A DNA stretch of 64,000 bases from Insulibacter thermoxylanivorax (GTDB lineage: Bacteria > Bacillota > Bacilli > Paenibacillales > DA-C8), in the NCBI RefSeq assembly GCF_015472005.1, contig NZ_BMAQ01000031.1, forward strand, positions 1-64,000. The letters run 5' to 3'. Within the stretch, counting starts at the first letter, position 1. Each line of letters opens with the position of its first letter. Shown here one piece after another: positions 28,118 to 37,994 of this stretch. The position numbers and the translations under genes are program-made. Under the pieces are notes generated by a model. That model saw only the letters and a list, made by a program, of their open reading frames with translations, had not been told where the DNA came from and did no database searches.

Positions 28118-28867
28118 CAGGATTCAGCAAGAGAAGCGTCGGTTATCATCACGATGATCAGCAACGATGATGCGCTGCGCGAAGTTTTCTACGGAGAACA
28201 GGGCATCTTGTCAGGCATAAAAGGCAATCAAACGGTGATCGACAGCAGCACGGTCTCGCCAACACTGAGCCGTCAGCTGTATGCAGATTGCAAGGCCAAA
28301 TCCTCGAGCTTCCTCGATGCGCCGGTTACAGGCAGCAAAGAAGGAGCAAGAGACGGCACTCTGACCTTCATGGTGGGAGGCGATCGGGAAGTCATGGAAG
28401 CGCATCTCGATGTCTTCCAAGCGATGGGCAAGAAGATCGTCTATGTCGGACCTTCAGGCTCCGGATCACAGCTGAAACTCGCGCATAATACCGTCGTGGC
28501 TATCAATACAGCTGCGGTCTGCGAAGGGATAAGCATGGCCTATAAGGCTGGCATCGATCCCGCCGTCTTCTTGGACGTGCTTTATTCGGGAGGCGGCAAC
28601 AGCCGTGCTGCGGAGATGAAGGGGCCGAAGATCATCGCCCGCGACTTCGATACCCACTTCTCATTGAAGTGGATGCTGAAGGACCTGAAACTGGCTTCAG
28701 CTCTAGGCGATCAGCTGAATGCGGTCTCCCCGCTGCTCGGTGCAGTGAAGCAGCTGTTCCAAGAAGCAGTGAATGCAGAGATCGGCGAAGAAGACGTCTC
28801 GGCTCTGATCAAAGTATATGAACAAGCGATGAATATGAAGGTGGAGTCCCAGTCAAGCGAGGCGTAA
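28118..28867 (+). pseudogene. N-terminally truncated 3-hydroxyisobutyrate dehydrogenase-family gene
   Basis: Remnant of a beta-hydroxyacid dehydrogenase. The frame from about DSAREASVIITMISNDDALREV onward (written in two parts: DSAREASVIIT, MISNDDALREV) matches the second half of the Rossmann domain. It keeps DAPVTGSKEGARDG (substrate motif) and the catalytic-Lys region GSQLKLAHNT, and an intact C-terminal helical domain. The first ~60 residues with the NAD-binding GxGxMG motif are missing; a TAG at 28106 closes the frame. The ATG at 28154 lacks a ribosome site. Probably non-functional. Confidence 0.75.
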
Positions 28868-28871
28868 TAAG

Positions 28872-28906
28872 GAGAGCGGCAGTCGATTAGGACTGCCGCT
28901 AAAATC
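28872..28906. terminator. Hairpin between convergent genes
   Basis: AGCGGCAGTC-GATTAG-GACTGCCGCT between the dehydrogenase remnant and tkt; T-runs are weak on both sides. Confidence 0.55.
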
Positions 28907-28911
28907 GCTTA

Positions 28912-30924
28912 TTACAGCAGAGCTTTCACCTTGGCTACGACGTTCTCGACGGTGAAGCCATACTCAGCCATGACCTTCGGTCCCGGTGCCGAAGCGCCGA
29001 AGATCTTGATGCCCAGGATATCGCCATGGTCGCCGACATAGCGCTCCCAGCCAAGCGGGTAAGCCATCTCGACAGCCAGGCGTGCCTTAACATCAGGCAG
29101 GATAACGGAATCGCGGTATTCCTTCGGCTGCTTCTCGAAGAGCTCCCAGCTAGGCATGCTGATGACGCGCACATGGATGCCCTCTTCAGCCAGTTTCTCT
29201 TGTGCAGCAATCGCAAGCTGTACCTCCGAACCCGTTGCCAGGATCTGAGCAACCGGCTTGCCGTCAGCTGCATCGCTCAGCACGTATGCACCGCGCTCAA
29301 CGCCTTCGATTGCCTTCTCCTTCGTACTAGGCAGGATCGGCAGCGCTTGACGCGTCAGCACGAGAGCCACTGGGCCTTCGTTCTGCTTCACCGCATAACG
29401 CCATGCTGCAGAAGTTTCGTTCGCGTCTGCCGGACGAATCACAGTAACATCCGGAATGACTCGAAGTGCAGGCAATTGCTCGATCGGCTCGTGTGTAGGA
29501 CCGTCTTCGCCGACACCGATCGAATCGTGCGTCAACACGAAGGTTACCGGCAGCTTCTGAAGGGCGGACAGACGAACTGCAGGGCGCAGGTAGTCGGAGA
29601 ATACGAAGAATGTACCGCCGTACGGACGAACACCCTTATGCAGCGCCATACCGTTGACCGCAGCAGCCATCGCAAACTCACGCACACCGAAGTAGATATT
29701 GCGGCCTTCGTAGCTGTTGCGTGTGTAGATCGGCATCCCCTTCAGATGCGTATTGGTCGAAGACTCCAAGTCAGCAGAACCGCCGACGATGTTTGGCACG
29801 TTCTTCGCCAGAGCATTCAATGCAGCACCGGATGCCGCACGAGTTGCAAGCGGTTTATCTTCTGGATTATACCATGGAAGATCTGCGTCCCAACCTTCAG
29901 GCAGTTCGTTGGTGATCGCTTGTTCGAATTGCTTAGCCAATTCCGGATATTCCTTCTTGTAAGCTGCGTACAGCTCATCCCATTCCTTGTTCGCAGCTTC
30001 GCCTTGAGCCTTAACCTTAGCAAAGTGCTCTCTTACTTCTTCCGGTACGTAGAAATCTGGTTCCTCAGGCCAGCCCAGAGCTTGCTTCGTCAGCTTCACT
30101 TCTTCCGGTCCCAGCGGAGCACCGTGCGGACCTGCGGAACCGCCTTTACCCGCTTTGTTCGGAGAACCGAATCCGATCGTCGTCTTCACTTCGATCAGCG
30201 TCGGACGGCTCAGATCCGCCTTCGCTTCTGCGATTGCTTTGCCGATCGCTTCGAGATTGTTCTCCTCTTCGACTAACAGGGTCTGCCAGCCGTATGCTTC
30301 GAAACGTTGACGAACATTCTCAGAGAATGCCAGGTTCAGTTCCCCGTCAAGGGAGATATCGTTGGAGTCATACAAGACGATCAGTTTGCCGAGTCCAAGG
30401 TGACCTGCAAGGGATGCTGCCTCAGCGGACACACCTTCCATCAGGTCGCCGTCACCGCAGATGACGTAAGTATAGTGGTCGATGATGTTATATCCTTCTC
30501 TATTATACACAGCAGCCAGATGTGCTTCTGCCATTGCCATACCCACAGCCATCGAGATGCCTTGTCCGAGCGGACCAGTAGTTGCATCTACACCAGGCGT
30601 GTGACCGTACTCAGGATGGCCCGGCGTCTTGCTTCCCCATTGACGGAAATTCTTGATATCGTCCATGGACAGATCATAACCGCAGAGGTGAAGCAAACTG
30701 TACAGGAGCATCGAACCGTGACCAGCGGAGAGTACGAAACGGTCGCGGTTAATCCATTCCGGATTCGACGGGTTGTGCTTCATATGGCGGGTCCAAAGCT
30801 CGTATGCCATAGGTGCAGCACCCATCGGCATGCCTGGGTGTCCTGACTTCGCTTTCTCTACTGCATCGATGGTCAGGGTGCGGATCGTATTCACCGCTAG
30901 TTGGTCTACAGATTGATTCTTCAT
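28912..30924 (-). CDS. tkt: Transketolase
   Basis: Thiamine-diphosphate enzyme moving two-carbon units in the pentose phosphate pathway. The N-terminal domain has [31 protein letters not shown] and the ThDP motif [20 protein letters not shown]. The pyrimidine domain shows [17 protein letters not shown] and [19 protein letters not shown], and a C-terminal transketolase domain ends the 670-aa protein. This is the usual full length. It stands alone, convergent with a pseudogene. Confidence 0.97.
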   Translation of the reverse strand: MKNQSVDQLAVNTIRTLTIDAVEKAKSGHPGMPMGAAPMAYELWTRHMKHNPSNPEWINRDRFVLSAGHGSMLLYSLLHLCGYDLSMDDIKNFRQWGSKTPGHPEYGHTPGVDATTGPLGQGISMAVGMAMAEAHLAAVYNREGYNIIDHYTYVICGDGDLMEGVSAEAASLAGHLGLGKLIVLYDSNDISLDGELNLAFSENVRQRFEAYGWQTLLVEEENNLEAIGKAIAEAKADLSRPTLIEVKTTIGFGSPNKAGKGGSAGPHGAPLGPEEVKLTKQALGWPEEPDFYVPEEVREHFAKVKAQGEAANKEWDELYAAYKKEYPELAKQFEQAITNELPEGWDADLPWYNPEDKPLATRAASGAALNALAKNVPNIVGGSADLESSTNTHLKGMPIYTRNSYEGRNIYFGVREFAMAAAVNGMALHKGVRPYGGTFFVFSDYLRPAVRLSALQKLPVTFVLTHDSIGVGEDGPTHEPIEQLPALRVIPDVTVIRPADANETSAAWRYAVKQNEGPVALVLTRQALPILPSTKEKAIEGVERGAYVLSDAADGKPVAQILATGSEVQLAIAAQEKLAEEGIHVRVISMPSWELFEKQPKEYRDSVILPDVKARLAVEMAYPLGWERYVGDHGDILGIKIFGASAPGPKVMAEYGFTVENVVAKVKALL

Positions 30925-31250
30925 TTGCCTTCCTCCTATTTGTGCTTATCGGATAGAATAGTTTTATCATTGTAACATGGATTGAACCACGTTGCTACCA
31001 ACTATTTCATAAGTTATCCTCAGGTCATCCTTATAATAAGGACAAACATACGTTCAAAGAAAACAAAGAGCCTCTCACCAAAAATAACACATCCCGGTCA
31101 TGTTACACGGGGATCCGTCACAAAAACCTGCTCCAAGCAATACCACATGATGGGAATATTGCTATTAAGACACGCCACAAGCAGGGAACTTGCACAAAGG
31201 CTCTTCGCACTTAGGTCATCCTGCACGAAGCAATTCACGCTGATGTAACC
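30925..31250. other. Intergenic region upstream of tkt
   Basis: About 326 nt between tkt and purU, AT-richer than its surroundings. No gene, RNA or strong hairpin found. Confidence 0.45.
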
Positions 31251-32144
31251 CTACACGAAAACAACGGTCTTATTCTGATGGACGAGGATGCGGTCTTCAC
31301 AATGCCACTGCACCGCCCGCGCCAGCACGATGCGCTCGATATGGCGGCCGATGCGCTTCAACGAATTCACATCATCGCGGTGGCTGACCCGCTGCACGTC
31401 CTGTTCGATGATCGGTCCGCCGTCCAGCTCCTCCGTGACATAGTGAGCCGTAGCGCCGATCAGCTTCACGCCCCGCTCATAGGCTTGGGCGTACGGCTTG
31501 CCGCCGACAAAAGCCGGCAAGAACGAATGGTGGATATTGATGATGCGATTCGGATAGTGCTGCAGGAATTGCGGCGAGATGATCTGCATATAACGCGCTA
31601 AGATAATCGTATCGACCTTGCCTTGGACGAGCTCCAGCTGTTTCTCCTCCGCTTCCCGCTTCGTCTCCGGCGTGACCGGCACGTGGTAGAACGGAATACC
31701 GAAGGATTCGACCAACTCCTTCATGATCGTGTGATTGCTCACCACGAGCTCGATATCCGCGTAGAGATCACCGGCCTGCCATTGCCACAACAATTCAAGC
31801 AAACAGTGATCCTCCTTGGAGACGAAGATCGCCAGTTTCTTCTTCTTGGCCGCTACTGAGAAGCGGTACTTCATCTGGAATTGCGCAGCAATGGACTGGA
31901 AACGCTGTTCCAAGTCTGGAAGTTTCTGTTCCAGGTCCGGCAGATCGAATTCGATGCGGATGAAGAACATTCCCCCATCGGGGTCCATCGTATACTGATC
32001 GGATTGCACGATATTCGCTTGATTCTCGCTTAGGAAGCTCGAGATCGCAGCAACGATGCCCGGACGATCCGGACACGAGATAAGCAAACGCGCGCGATCT
32101 TTGCGATGATCGACGCTGCTTTGAAATTGACCTTGTGTTTTCAC
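31251..32144 (-). CDS. purU: Formyltetrahydrofolate deformylase
   Basis: Hydrolyses 10-formyl-THF to formate and THF, balancing one-carbon pools. An N-terminal ACT domain (LLISCPDRPGIVAAISSFL) is followed by the formyltransferase-like catalytic domain with FVSKEDHCLLELLWQW, HNHTI-like SNHTIMKELVESF, LARYMQIISPQFL and the catalytic INIHHSFLPAFVGGKPY. The 297-aa length is standard. The GTG start has AGGGGG upstream. It follows nfo by 18 nt and is probably co-transcribed. Confidence 0.95.
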   Translation of the reverse strand: MKTQGQFQSSVDHRKDRARLLISCPDRPGIVAAISSFLSENQANIVQSDQYTMDPDGGMFFIRIEFDLPDLEQKLPDLEQRFQSIAAQFQMKYRFSVAAKKKKLAIFVSKEDHCLLELLWQWQAGDLYADIELVVSNHTIMKELVESFGIPFYHVPVTPETKREAEEKQLELVQGKVDTIILARYMQIISPQFLQHYPNRIINIHHSFLPAFVGGKPYAQAYERGVKLIGATAHYVTEELDGGPIIEQDVQRVSHRDDVNSLKRIGRHIERIVLARAVQWHCEDRILVHQNKTVVFV

Positions 32145-32162
32145 CCTGTTTCCCCCTATCCC

Positions 32163-33293
32163 CTATGCCGTCTTACTTAACTTATATCCTGACAACCAAG
32201 CGGTCAGGCGATGGTTGATCTGTTCCTCCGTCAGATCATCCGGCAGCAGCTTCGCCTCGACGACGAGATCGTACAATCTCTCCATCGGCTCGCGGCCGTC
32301 AGCCTTACGCGCCTTAGCGTCACTTTTCAACATATCCCATGTGCTCAGGACATATTCACGATAGTGAATATCCTGCTGCTTGAAGAAATGATCCAACTTC
32401 TCCACATGTTCCAGAAACTCACCGCCGAAGCGTGCCTCGACCTTGCCGCTGAGCAGCGCGATCTCCACTTCGTACATCGGACGCTGCTTCTTCGTATCCT
32501 TGCCGATCCAAGGCGTCTCCAGGATCATCGGCAGGTGTGACAGCTTCTCATGATGCACAACGCGCTGAATCGCCTCGAAACCGATCCATCCCGAGCCAAC
32601 GGGCGCATGGCGGTCCTTCGCTGCTCCCCGCGGATTCTTGCTGTCATTCAGGTGGACGACGCTGATCCGGTCCAGACCGATGATGCGGTCAAACTCCTCC
32701 AAGACGCCATCCAAGTCATTGACTATATCATAACCCGCATCATGCACATGGCAGGTATCGAAACATACGGAGAGGCGGTGGTTGTCCTCCACCTTGTCGA
32801 TCACCGCCGCGATCTCTTCGAATCTGCGGCCGATCTCCGTTCCCTTGCCTGCCATCGTCTCCAGGGCGATCTTCACATCCGTATCCTTCGTTCCCTTAAG
32901 GACTTCATTTAAGCCTTCAGCGATGCGGTTAATTCCATATTCCACGTCCTTATCGGTATATGCACCAGGATGCAGGACGATATTCTCCACACCAAGATAA
33001 GCTGTGCGGTGAATCTCCGACTGCAGGAAATCCACAGCTAAACCGAACGTATTCGTCTTATAGGATCCCAGGTTGATAATGTACGGCGCATGCACCACGA
33101 TCTCATCGATGCCGTGCTGGGCCATCAATTCTTTGCCCTCGGGCACGTATTGTTTCTCGATTGGCTTGCGCACCGTATTCTGCGGCGCTCCCGTATAGAT
33201 CATAAATGTGCTCGATCCATAGCTGATCGCTTCATTCGCGGCATTTAACAGACCCTTATCGGAAAAGGATACATGTGAACCGATTCTCACCAT
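32163..33293 (-). CDS. nfo: Deoxyribonuclease IV (endonuclease IV) with C-terminal extension
   Basis: AP endonuclease in base-excision repair, with a tri-zinc TIM barrel. Metal ligands lie in [69 protein letters not shown] (split: [20 protein letters not shown]) and ILETPW. The barrel takes about 285 residues; a further ~85 residues (from about [14 protein letters not shown]) go beyond the usual ~280-300 aa and are helical. ATG at 33293 ([14 protein letters not shown]) is the family start, though AAGGAG lies 12 nt upstream; the frame continues to 33416 without homology. Confidence 0.93.
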   Translation of the reverse strand: MVRIGSHVSFSDKGLLNAANEAISYGSSTFMIYTGAPQNTVRKPIEKQYVPEGKELMAQHGIDEIVVHAPYIINLGSYKTNTFGLAVDFLQSEIHRTAYLGVENIVLHPGAYTDKDVEYGINRIAEGLNEVLKGTKDTDVKIALETMAGKGTEIGRRFEEIAAVIDKVEDNHRLSVCFDTCHVHDAGYDIVNDLDGVLEEFDRIIGLDRISVVHLNDSKNPRGAAKDRHAPVGSGWIGFEAIQRVVHHEKLSHLPMILETPWIGKDTKKQRPMYEVEIALLSGKVEARFGGEFLEHVEKLDHFFKQQDIHYREYVLSTWDMLKSDAKARKADGREPMERLYDLVVEAKLLPDDLTEEQINHRLTAWLSGYKLSKTA

Positions 33294-33628
33294 GGCTGCT
33301 GATCTCTCCTTATAACTTGCTGGCGAGCAAGCTTGGTATCTATCGTACATGCTGTACTTACCGATGTTTACGCAGCTGACCCGGGCCCGATCAGGCAAAG
33401 AGTCAACCGAAGACAAGCTAACTGTTCACTATTGTACCTTGGATAATGAAATAATTCCAGAAATGCGGTATAATTCTCTTGTCTGCCATCCAAAATGTCA
33501 CAACTTCGCCGCATCACAGCGCATTTCGCGCGAACATGCGTGCAATAGATCATGTACAAGCTTCGTGCGCAGGATGATGCGTTAGCTTGCATGCACATTG
33601 TTCATCTTAATCGCTGAGGTGAGATCCA
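33294..33628. other. Divergent promoter region nfo / DUF2621 gene
   Basis: About 335 nt between two divergent genes. AT-rich segments suitable for promoters are present, but no motif is convincing enough to list and no small gene is seen. Confidence 0.4.
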
Positions 33629-34057
33629 TTGTTTAACTTCTGGCTGATCCTCCTATGGTCCATCCTATTAATAGGAAGCATGTCGATCGGCGGCTACTTT
33701 ATGTTTCGCAAGTTCCTCAAGTCGCTGCCGAAGGCAGACGGCCGATCGCAGCTGGACTGGCAGAATCACTACATTGAGGCCAGCCGTCACATGTGGACGG
33801 ATGAGACGAAGGCTTTCCTTGAGAAGCTTGTCTCGCCGGTGCCGAAGCCGTTCCGCGACGTGGCCAAGCACAGCATCGCCGCTAAGATCGGGCAGATCGC
33901 TCTCGAATCCGGTGCACCGCAGGTAACGATGGAGCATTGCCTGGAAGGATATATCTTGGCGACGCCGCGCAGGGATTATAAGAGCTTGGTCGCATTTCTT
34001 AAGAAGAACAACATCGATTATACAAAATATAAACACATCCTTGAAGAGGCGAATTAA
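33629..34057 (+). CDS. DUF2621-family membrane protein (YneK-like)
   Basis: A 142-aa protein with one N-terminal membrane helix (FWLILLWSILLIGSMSIGGYFMF) and a cytosolic domain with WQNHYIEASRHMWTDETKAFLEKLVSPVPKPFRDVAKHSIAAKIGQIAL (from about residue 44). This matches the DUF2621 family of Bacillales. The start is TTG with GAGGTG 8 nt upstream. A terminator follows. Function not known. Confidence 0.85.
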   Translation: MFNFWLILLWSILLIGSMSIGGYFMFRKFLKSLPKADGRSQLDWQNHYIEASRHMWTDETKAFLEKLVSPVPKPFRDVAKHSIAAKIGQIALESGAPQVTMEHCLEGYILATPRRDYKSLVAFLKKNNIDYTKYKHILEEAN

Positions 34058-34071
34058 AACCGCCCTTTATA

Positions 34072-34120
34072 CAACAGCTGATGCCCTGCCGTTCTGGCGT
34101 GACATCAGCTGTTTTTGTAT
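34072..34120 (+). terminator. Intrinsic terminator after the DUF2621 gene
   Basis: ACAGCTGATG pairs with CATCAGCTGT, followed by TTTTTGT. Confidence 0.82.
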
Positions 34121-34709
34121 TCATGGCCGGCTGAAGATGCGCGGTGCTCCGCCCGTCTTGTTCCGCCGGATCGGCAGGATTCGCTTGCAGCTATGCGATT
34201 GCGGCCGAGATTCTTCGCTTGGATCAACGAGAACGGCGCGCCATACCGGGCATCCACGCTGATCTGATACCCATCATCCTGTAGAGATAACGCCGATTGT
34301 AGCAGCCCGTTAAGCTGTCGGTCGTCGCCAGCTGCTCCAATTTCTTATTCGCATCGAACAGATCTTGCTGAATCCCCGTCAATTCCTGATTGCGGAGAAA
34401 CAGATCGCGATTCTTGCTGTTCAGCTCTTCTACCATGCTCCGCCATTCTGTGATATCTTGGAAGGTGATGATCCGTCCGAGGCAGCGCTGACGCTGCTTG
34501 ATCGGATAGATTCGCATGAGCACATGCTGCAAGGCCGGCTGGTAACAGCTTAATTCCGCTTGAATCGATGCCATCGGCTTATGGGTATAGACCTGTAAGA
34601 AATCTTCTACATCCTCCGGATCCATACATTCGATGCAATCGTGAATGGGGAAGGTCTTGCCTACTTTGGCTGATGTAAAACGCCTTGCCGTTTGGTTCAT
34701 ATCAATCAC
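34105..34709 (-). pseudogene. Remnant of a PAS-GGDEF signalling gene with internal deletion
   Basis: A readable frame (34709-34224) encodes a PAS domain (VGKTFPIHDCIECMDPEDV, RIITFQDITEWRSMVEEL), a coiled-coil linker, and the first residues of a GGDEF domain (ATTDSLTGCYNRRYL). It then stops. In another frame from 34221 to 34105 the last part of a GGDEF domain is visible (QAKNLGRNRIAASES). The ~120-residue catalytic core between them is missing, and the usual N-terminal 7TM sensor is absent too. Upstream of 34709 the frame closes after 10 codons. Clearly a decayed diguanylate cyclase gene. Confidence 0.78.
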
Positions 34710-34875
34710 CGTGTAAAGGATTATAAACTTCTTACCCTGCGCGATTTCTTAGGGTCGAGGATCTATAGGAGATGATAGAATCAAAGGTCTGATGAATAAT
34801 GATTATAGTTCAAAGGTCGCATGTCAAAATACTCTTATCGTCCTAATATTATCATAAAGATGTTAGAGGTGGCAC

Positions 34876-36399
34876 ATGATTTCAACCATTCAGAAAAAAA
34901 CATCCCGCCCCGTAGTCCTTGCGATGGTCATGATCGCCATGTTCATCACCGCCATCGAAGCAACGATCGTCTCTACAGCCATGCCAAGCATCGTCAGCGA
35001 ACTGGGCGGTTTCGAATCTCTGGCCTGGGTTTTCTCCATCTTCCTGTTGATGCAAGCCGTTACCATTCCCATCTACGGTAAGCTGTCTGATCTTTACGGA
35101 CGCAAGCCGATCTTCACCATCGGCATGATCATCTTCCTCATCGGCTCGATTCTGTGCGGATTCGCCGGCTCGATGACTGAACTCATCGTCTACCGCCTTA
35201 TCCAAGGATTGGGCGCAGGGGCGGTACAGCCCTTAACGATGACCATCGTCAGCGATATCTACAGCTTGGAAGAACGCGGGAAGATTCAGGGGTATCTGTC
35301 CAGTGTGTGGGCCGTTTCATCCGTTACCGGGCCGGCATTGGGCGGATTTTTCGTGGAATATCTCAGCTGGGTGTGGGTGTTTTGGATCAATGTTCCTTTC
35401 GGAATTGTCTCTTTGATCGGGCTTCATCTTTTTTTCCATGAGAATATTGAGAGAAAAGCGCGGCAGATCGATTACAAGGGTTCCGCACTGCTGTTCATCG
35501 CCATCGGCTCGCTGATGACCTTCTTCATCGGCAGCGGTACGCTCTGGCGGTGGAATTCCTTATTGACCTATGTTCTGCTGCCGCTGTTCGCCGCCAGCCT
35601 CTTCCTCTTCATCAAGGTCGAACAGCAGGCCCGTGAACCGATTATGCCGCTTACGCTGTGGCGGAATCGCACGATCGTCCTCAGCAACAGTGCTGCGCTG
35701 ACCTCGCACATGGTGCTGATCGGAATCTCGACGTTCCTCCCCACTTATGTACAGGGGGTTATGGGATATTCACCGTCGATCGCCGGCATGACCCTCGGGG
35801 CGATGTCGATCGGCTGGCCGCTTGCCTCCAGCATCGGCGGCCGCTATATGCTTCGCATCGGCATGCGCCGCATGACGATCAGCGGTTCGATCTTCATCAT
35901 CCTCGGCACCGTCTTCTACATCATGATGAGACCGGAATACGGGCCGTTCTATGTCGGTACAGCCTCCTTCGTAACAGGAGTTGGACTTGGACTGCTGTCG
36001 ACGGCGTCCCTGCTGATCGTCCAAGGCAGTACGGAGTGGCAGATGCGGGGGGCTGCGACGGCCTTGATCATGTTCATGCGCATCTCGGGCTCTACGATCG
36101 GTGCTTCGGTGCTGGCAAGCGTGCTGAACAACCGCTATCTGTCTTATATGAAGACAAATGCAGGGCCGCTGGGCAGCGAGATTGAGTTGAACGATGCCAA
36201 TATCCTGCTCGATCCCGCGCGTCCGCCGATGGATGCCGAATTGGTCGAGCTGCTGCAAAGCGGTCTGACCTACGGCTTGAACGGCGTCTATTGGTCAATC
36301 GGCGTATTAGCGATCCTTACGTTTGGGCTGACCTGCTGGCTGCCGCCTCTGGATCCCAGCACCCTCAGCACATCGCGCACCTCCAGCGAGCAGAATTAG
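34876..36399 (+). CDS. DHA2-family MFS multidrug exporter (14 TM)
   Basis: Proton-driven exporter of the major facilitator superfamily. About 14 hydrophobic segments are spread over 507 aa. Motif A variant GKLSDLYGRKPIF follows TM2, motif C-like GPALGGFFVEYLSW is in TM5, and the N-terminal ITAIEATIVSTAMPSI is characteristic of the DHA2 drug:H+ group. AGAGGTGG precedes the ATG. No regulator lies beside it; the substrate is unknown. Confidence 0.9.
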   Translation: MISTIQKKTSRPVVLAMVMIAMFITAIEATIVSTAMPSIVSELGGFESLAWVFSIFLLMQAVTIPIYGKLSDLYGRKPIFTIGMIIFLIGSILCGFAGSMTELIVYRLIQGLGAGAVQPLTMTIVSDIYSLEERGKIQGYLSSVWAVSSVTGPALGGFFVEYLSWVWVFWINVPFGIVSLIGLHLFFHENIERKARQIDYKGSALLFIAIGSLMTFFIGSGTLWRWNSLLTYVLLPLFAASLFLFIKVEQQAREPIMPLTLWRNRTIVLSNSAALTSHMVLIGISTFLPTYVQGVMGYSPSIAGMTLGAMSIGWPLASSIGGRYMLRIGMRRMTISGSIFIILGTVFYIMMRPEYGPFYVGTASFVTGVGLGLLSTASLLIVQGSTEWQMRGAATALIMFMRISGSTIGASVLASVLNNRYLSYMKTNAGPLGSEIELNDANILLDPARPPMDAELVELLQSGLTYGLNGVYWSIGVLAILTFGLTCWLPPLDPSTLSTSRTSSEQN

Positions 36400-36404
36400 C
36401 CGGT

Positions 36405-36560
36405 GCAGGGTGCGCGGTGCACGGGGTACTTGGCATGATGCACGGAGCACGAGGCACGGTACACTGTCTACGATGCACGATGCGCGTTACACGACCAACG
36501 ATATACGGTGCAGGCTACACGGCTCACGATGCACGATCCATGGCCCACGGCCGCATCTCG
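36405..36560. repeat. Degenerate CACG-heptamer repeat tract
   Basis: About 150 nt in which CACG recurs at multiples of roughly seven bases, with units such as GCACGATGCACGATG and GTGCACGG. It lies between the ends of the MFS and ROK genes. Open frames across it translate to repetitive His-Arg-rich strings and have no ribosome site. Confidence 0.7.
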
Positions 36561-36595
36561 ATCCCCGGCATTCCTCACTTAACAGACATCATTGC

Positions 36596-37474
36596 TCACT
36601 GTGCACGCCACGCTTCGATCCCTAAGGCCAAGGCTCCGGTCAACCCGGCTAGGCTGCCCAGACCAGGAGGTACGATATAGGCATCGATTTCCTCTAACAC
36701 TGCCTTTGCTTGAACATAGCCGTTTAAGTTTCGCTTCACTTCCTCGCGGATCAGCGGGAGCAGCTGCTCTTGCTGCATCACGCCGCCCCCAAGAATCACC
36801 TTCTTGGGCGATACCGTCAGGATCATGTTCGACACCGCTTGGGCGATATAGAAAGCTTCGATCCGCCATGCTGGATGATCCTTAGGAATCTCAGCGCCTT
36901 TCATCTTCCATCTTGCTTCCAGGGCCGGACCTGCAGCCATGCCTTCCAAGCAGTCCCCGTGATAGGGACAATTCCCCGGAAAATCATCCTCAGGATGACG
37001 GCGAATCAGCACATGCCCAGCCTCCGGATGAACCAGGCCGTGGATCAGCCTGCCCTCCGCGTAGATGCCGACGCCTACGCCGGTGCCTATGGTGTAGTAG
37101 ACGCAGCTGTCCAGCCCGCGTGCTGCCCCCCATCGAGCTTCTGCAAAGGCGGCCGCATTCACGTCGGTATCCCATCCGATGGGCACATCGAAGGCGCGCC
37201 GCAGCGTTCCGACGAAGTCATAATCTCTCCATCCCTGCTTCGGCGTCGTCGTCACATACCCATACTTGGGATGATTCCGATCCAGTTCAATCGGTCCGAA
37301 AGAGGCGATGCCGAATGCTTCCACCTCCTGGTTCTCAAAATATTCGATCACCTTCTCCAGCGTCGGCTCCGGAAGCTCCGTTGGAAACTGGATCTTCTCC
37401 TCGATCACCCCTTGTTCATTGCCGATCCCGCAGACGAATTTGGTCCCGCCCGCTTCAATCGCTCCAATTCGCAT
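36596..37474 (-). CDS. ROK-family sugar kinase, probable fructokinase
   Basis: ATP-dependent kinase, probably of fructose or mannose. The N-terminal phosphate loop is GAIEAGGTKFVCGIG; the sugar-binding catalytic region is WDTDVNAAAFAEARWG; TIGTGVGVGIYAEGRLIHG binds ATP. A zinc site characteristic of ROK fructokinases is formed by His and Cys in GHVLIRRHPEDDFPGNCPYH and GDCLEG. Length 292 aa is normal. A second, unrelated (PfkB-type) fructokinase is at 62266-63204. Confidence 0.9.
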   Translation of the reverse strand: MRIGAIEAGGTKFVCGIGNEQGVIEEKIQFPTELPEPTLEKVIEYFENQEVEAFGIASFGPIELDRNHPKYGYVTTTPKQGWRDYDFVGTLRRAFDVPIGWDTDVNAAAFAEARWGAARGLDSCVYYTIGTGVGVGIYAEGRLIHGLVHPEAGHVLIRRHPEDDFPGNCPYHGDCLEGMAAGPALEARWKMKGAEIPKDHPAWRIEAFYIAQAVSNMILTVSPKKVILGGGVMQQEQLLPLIREEVKRNLNGYVQAKAVLEEIDAYIVPPGLGSLAGLTGALALGIEAWRAQ

Positions 37475-37784
37475 ACTCCTTCTCCTTTCCTCGGCCTATT
37501 CCCGTTCCCGATTCTTCTTTATGCATCCTTTTAATATGGATCCTATCATAATTTTTGCAACTGAGACGATGGTTTTTGTCGTTTTACACTGCGATGCCGC
37601 TCCCTCTCATGCTGAGTCACAACCGCTTCCGTTATCGCGCAAGTTGAAACGACATTAATTGACGTTTCACACACTGATCCCGCTTTAATGCACACTGAGA
37701 CGACACATTTTGTTGACTCACATGGCAATTCCACCGCTGACACGCTGAGTCAACACTTTCTGCCGGTCGAACCCCAACAAAAAA
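37475..37784. other. Intergenic region with a perfect 10-bp inverted repeat
   Basis: Upstream of the ROK gene and downstream of the tRNA terminator. TGTTGACTCA (37711-37720) and TGAGTCAACA (37746-37755) form a perfect inverted repeat around 25 nt; a related GCTGAGTCACAAC occurs near 37610. No gene seen. Confidence 0.5.
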
Positions 37785-37820
37785 GGGACCTCAGTCCAAT
37801 GACTGAAATCCCTGTATCCT
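37785..37820 (-). terminator. Terminator of the tRNA-Glu/tRNA-Leu transcript
   Basis: Minus-strand stem GGGATTTCAGTC-ATTG-GACTGAGGTCCC followed by TTTTTT. Confidence 0.85.
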
Positions 37821-37830
37821 CAATTATGTA

Positions 37831-37916
37831 TGGTGCGGTCGGTGGGATTTGAACCCACACGGGCGTCCGCCCACTACCCCCTCAAGATAGCGTGTCTGCC
37901 GTTCCACCACGACCGC
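37831..37916 (-). tRNA. tRNA-Leu, anticodon GAG
   Basis: An 86-nt class II tRNA with encoded CCA. The acceptor stem is GCGGTCG/CGACCGC, the anticodon loop TTGAGGG, with a long variable arm (GTGGGCGGACGCCCGT) and TTCAAATCC T-loop. It reads CUC, the specifier codon inferred for the leuA T-box in this window. Confidence 0.95.
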
Positions 37917-37922
37917 ATGAAA

Positions 37923-37994
37923 TGACCCGTAGGGGATTCGAACCCCTGTTACCTCCGTGAAAGGGAGGTGTCTTAACCACTTGACCAACGGGCC
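37923..37994 (-). tRNA. tRNA-Glu, anticodon UUC
   Basis: A 72-nt tRNA with acceptor GGCCCGT/ACGGGTC (one G-T pair), anticodon stem-loop CCTCC-CTTTCAC-GGAGG and TTCGAATCC T-loop. CCA is not encoded. Confidence 0.95.

Noticed and set aside
35658-36258. Plus and minus open frames within the MFS gene
   Set aside because: Shadows of the MFS coding sequence.
36410-36680. Two repetitive His/Arg-rich frames
   Set aside because: They come from the CACG repeat tract, lack ribosome sites and run into the opposite gene.
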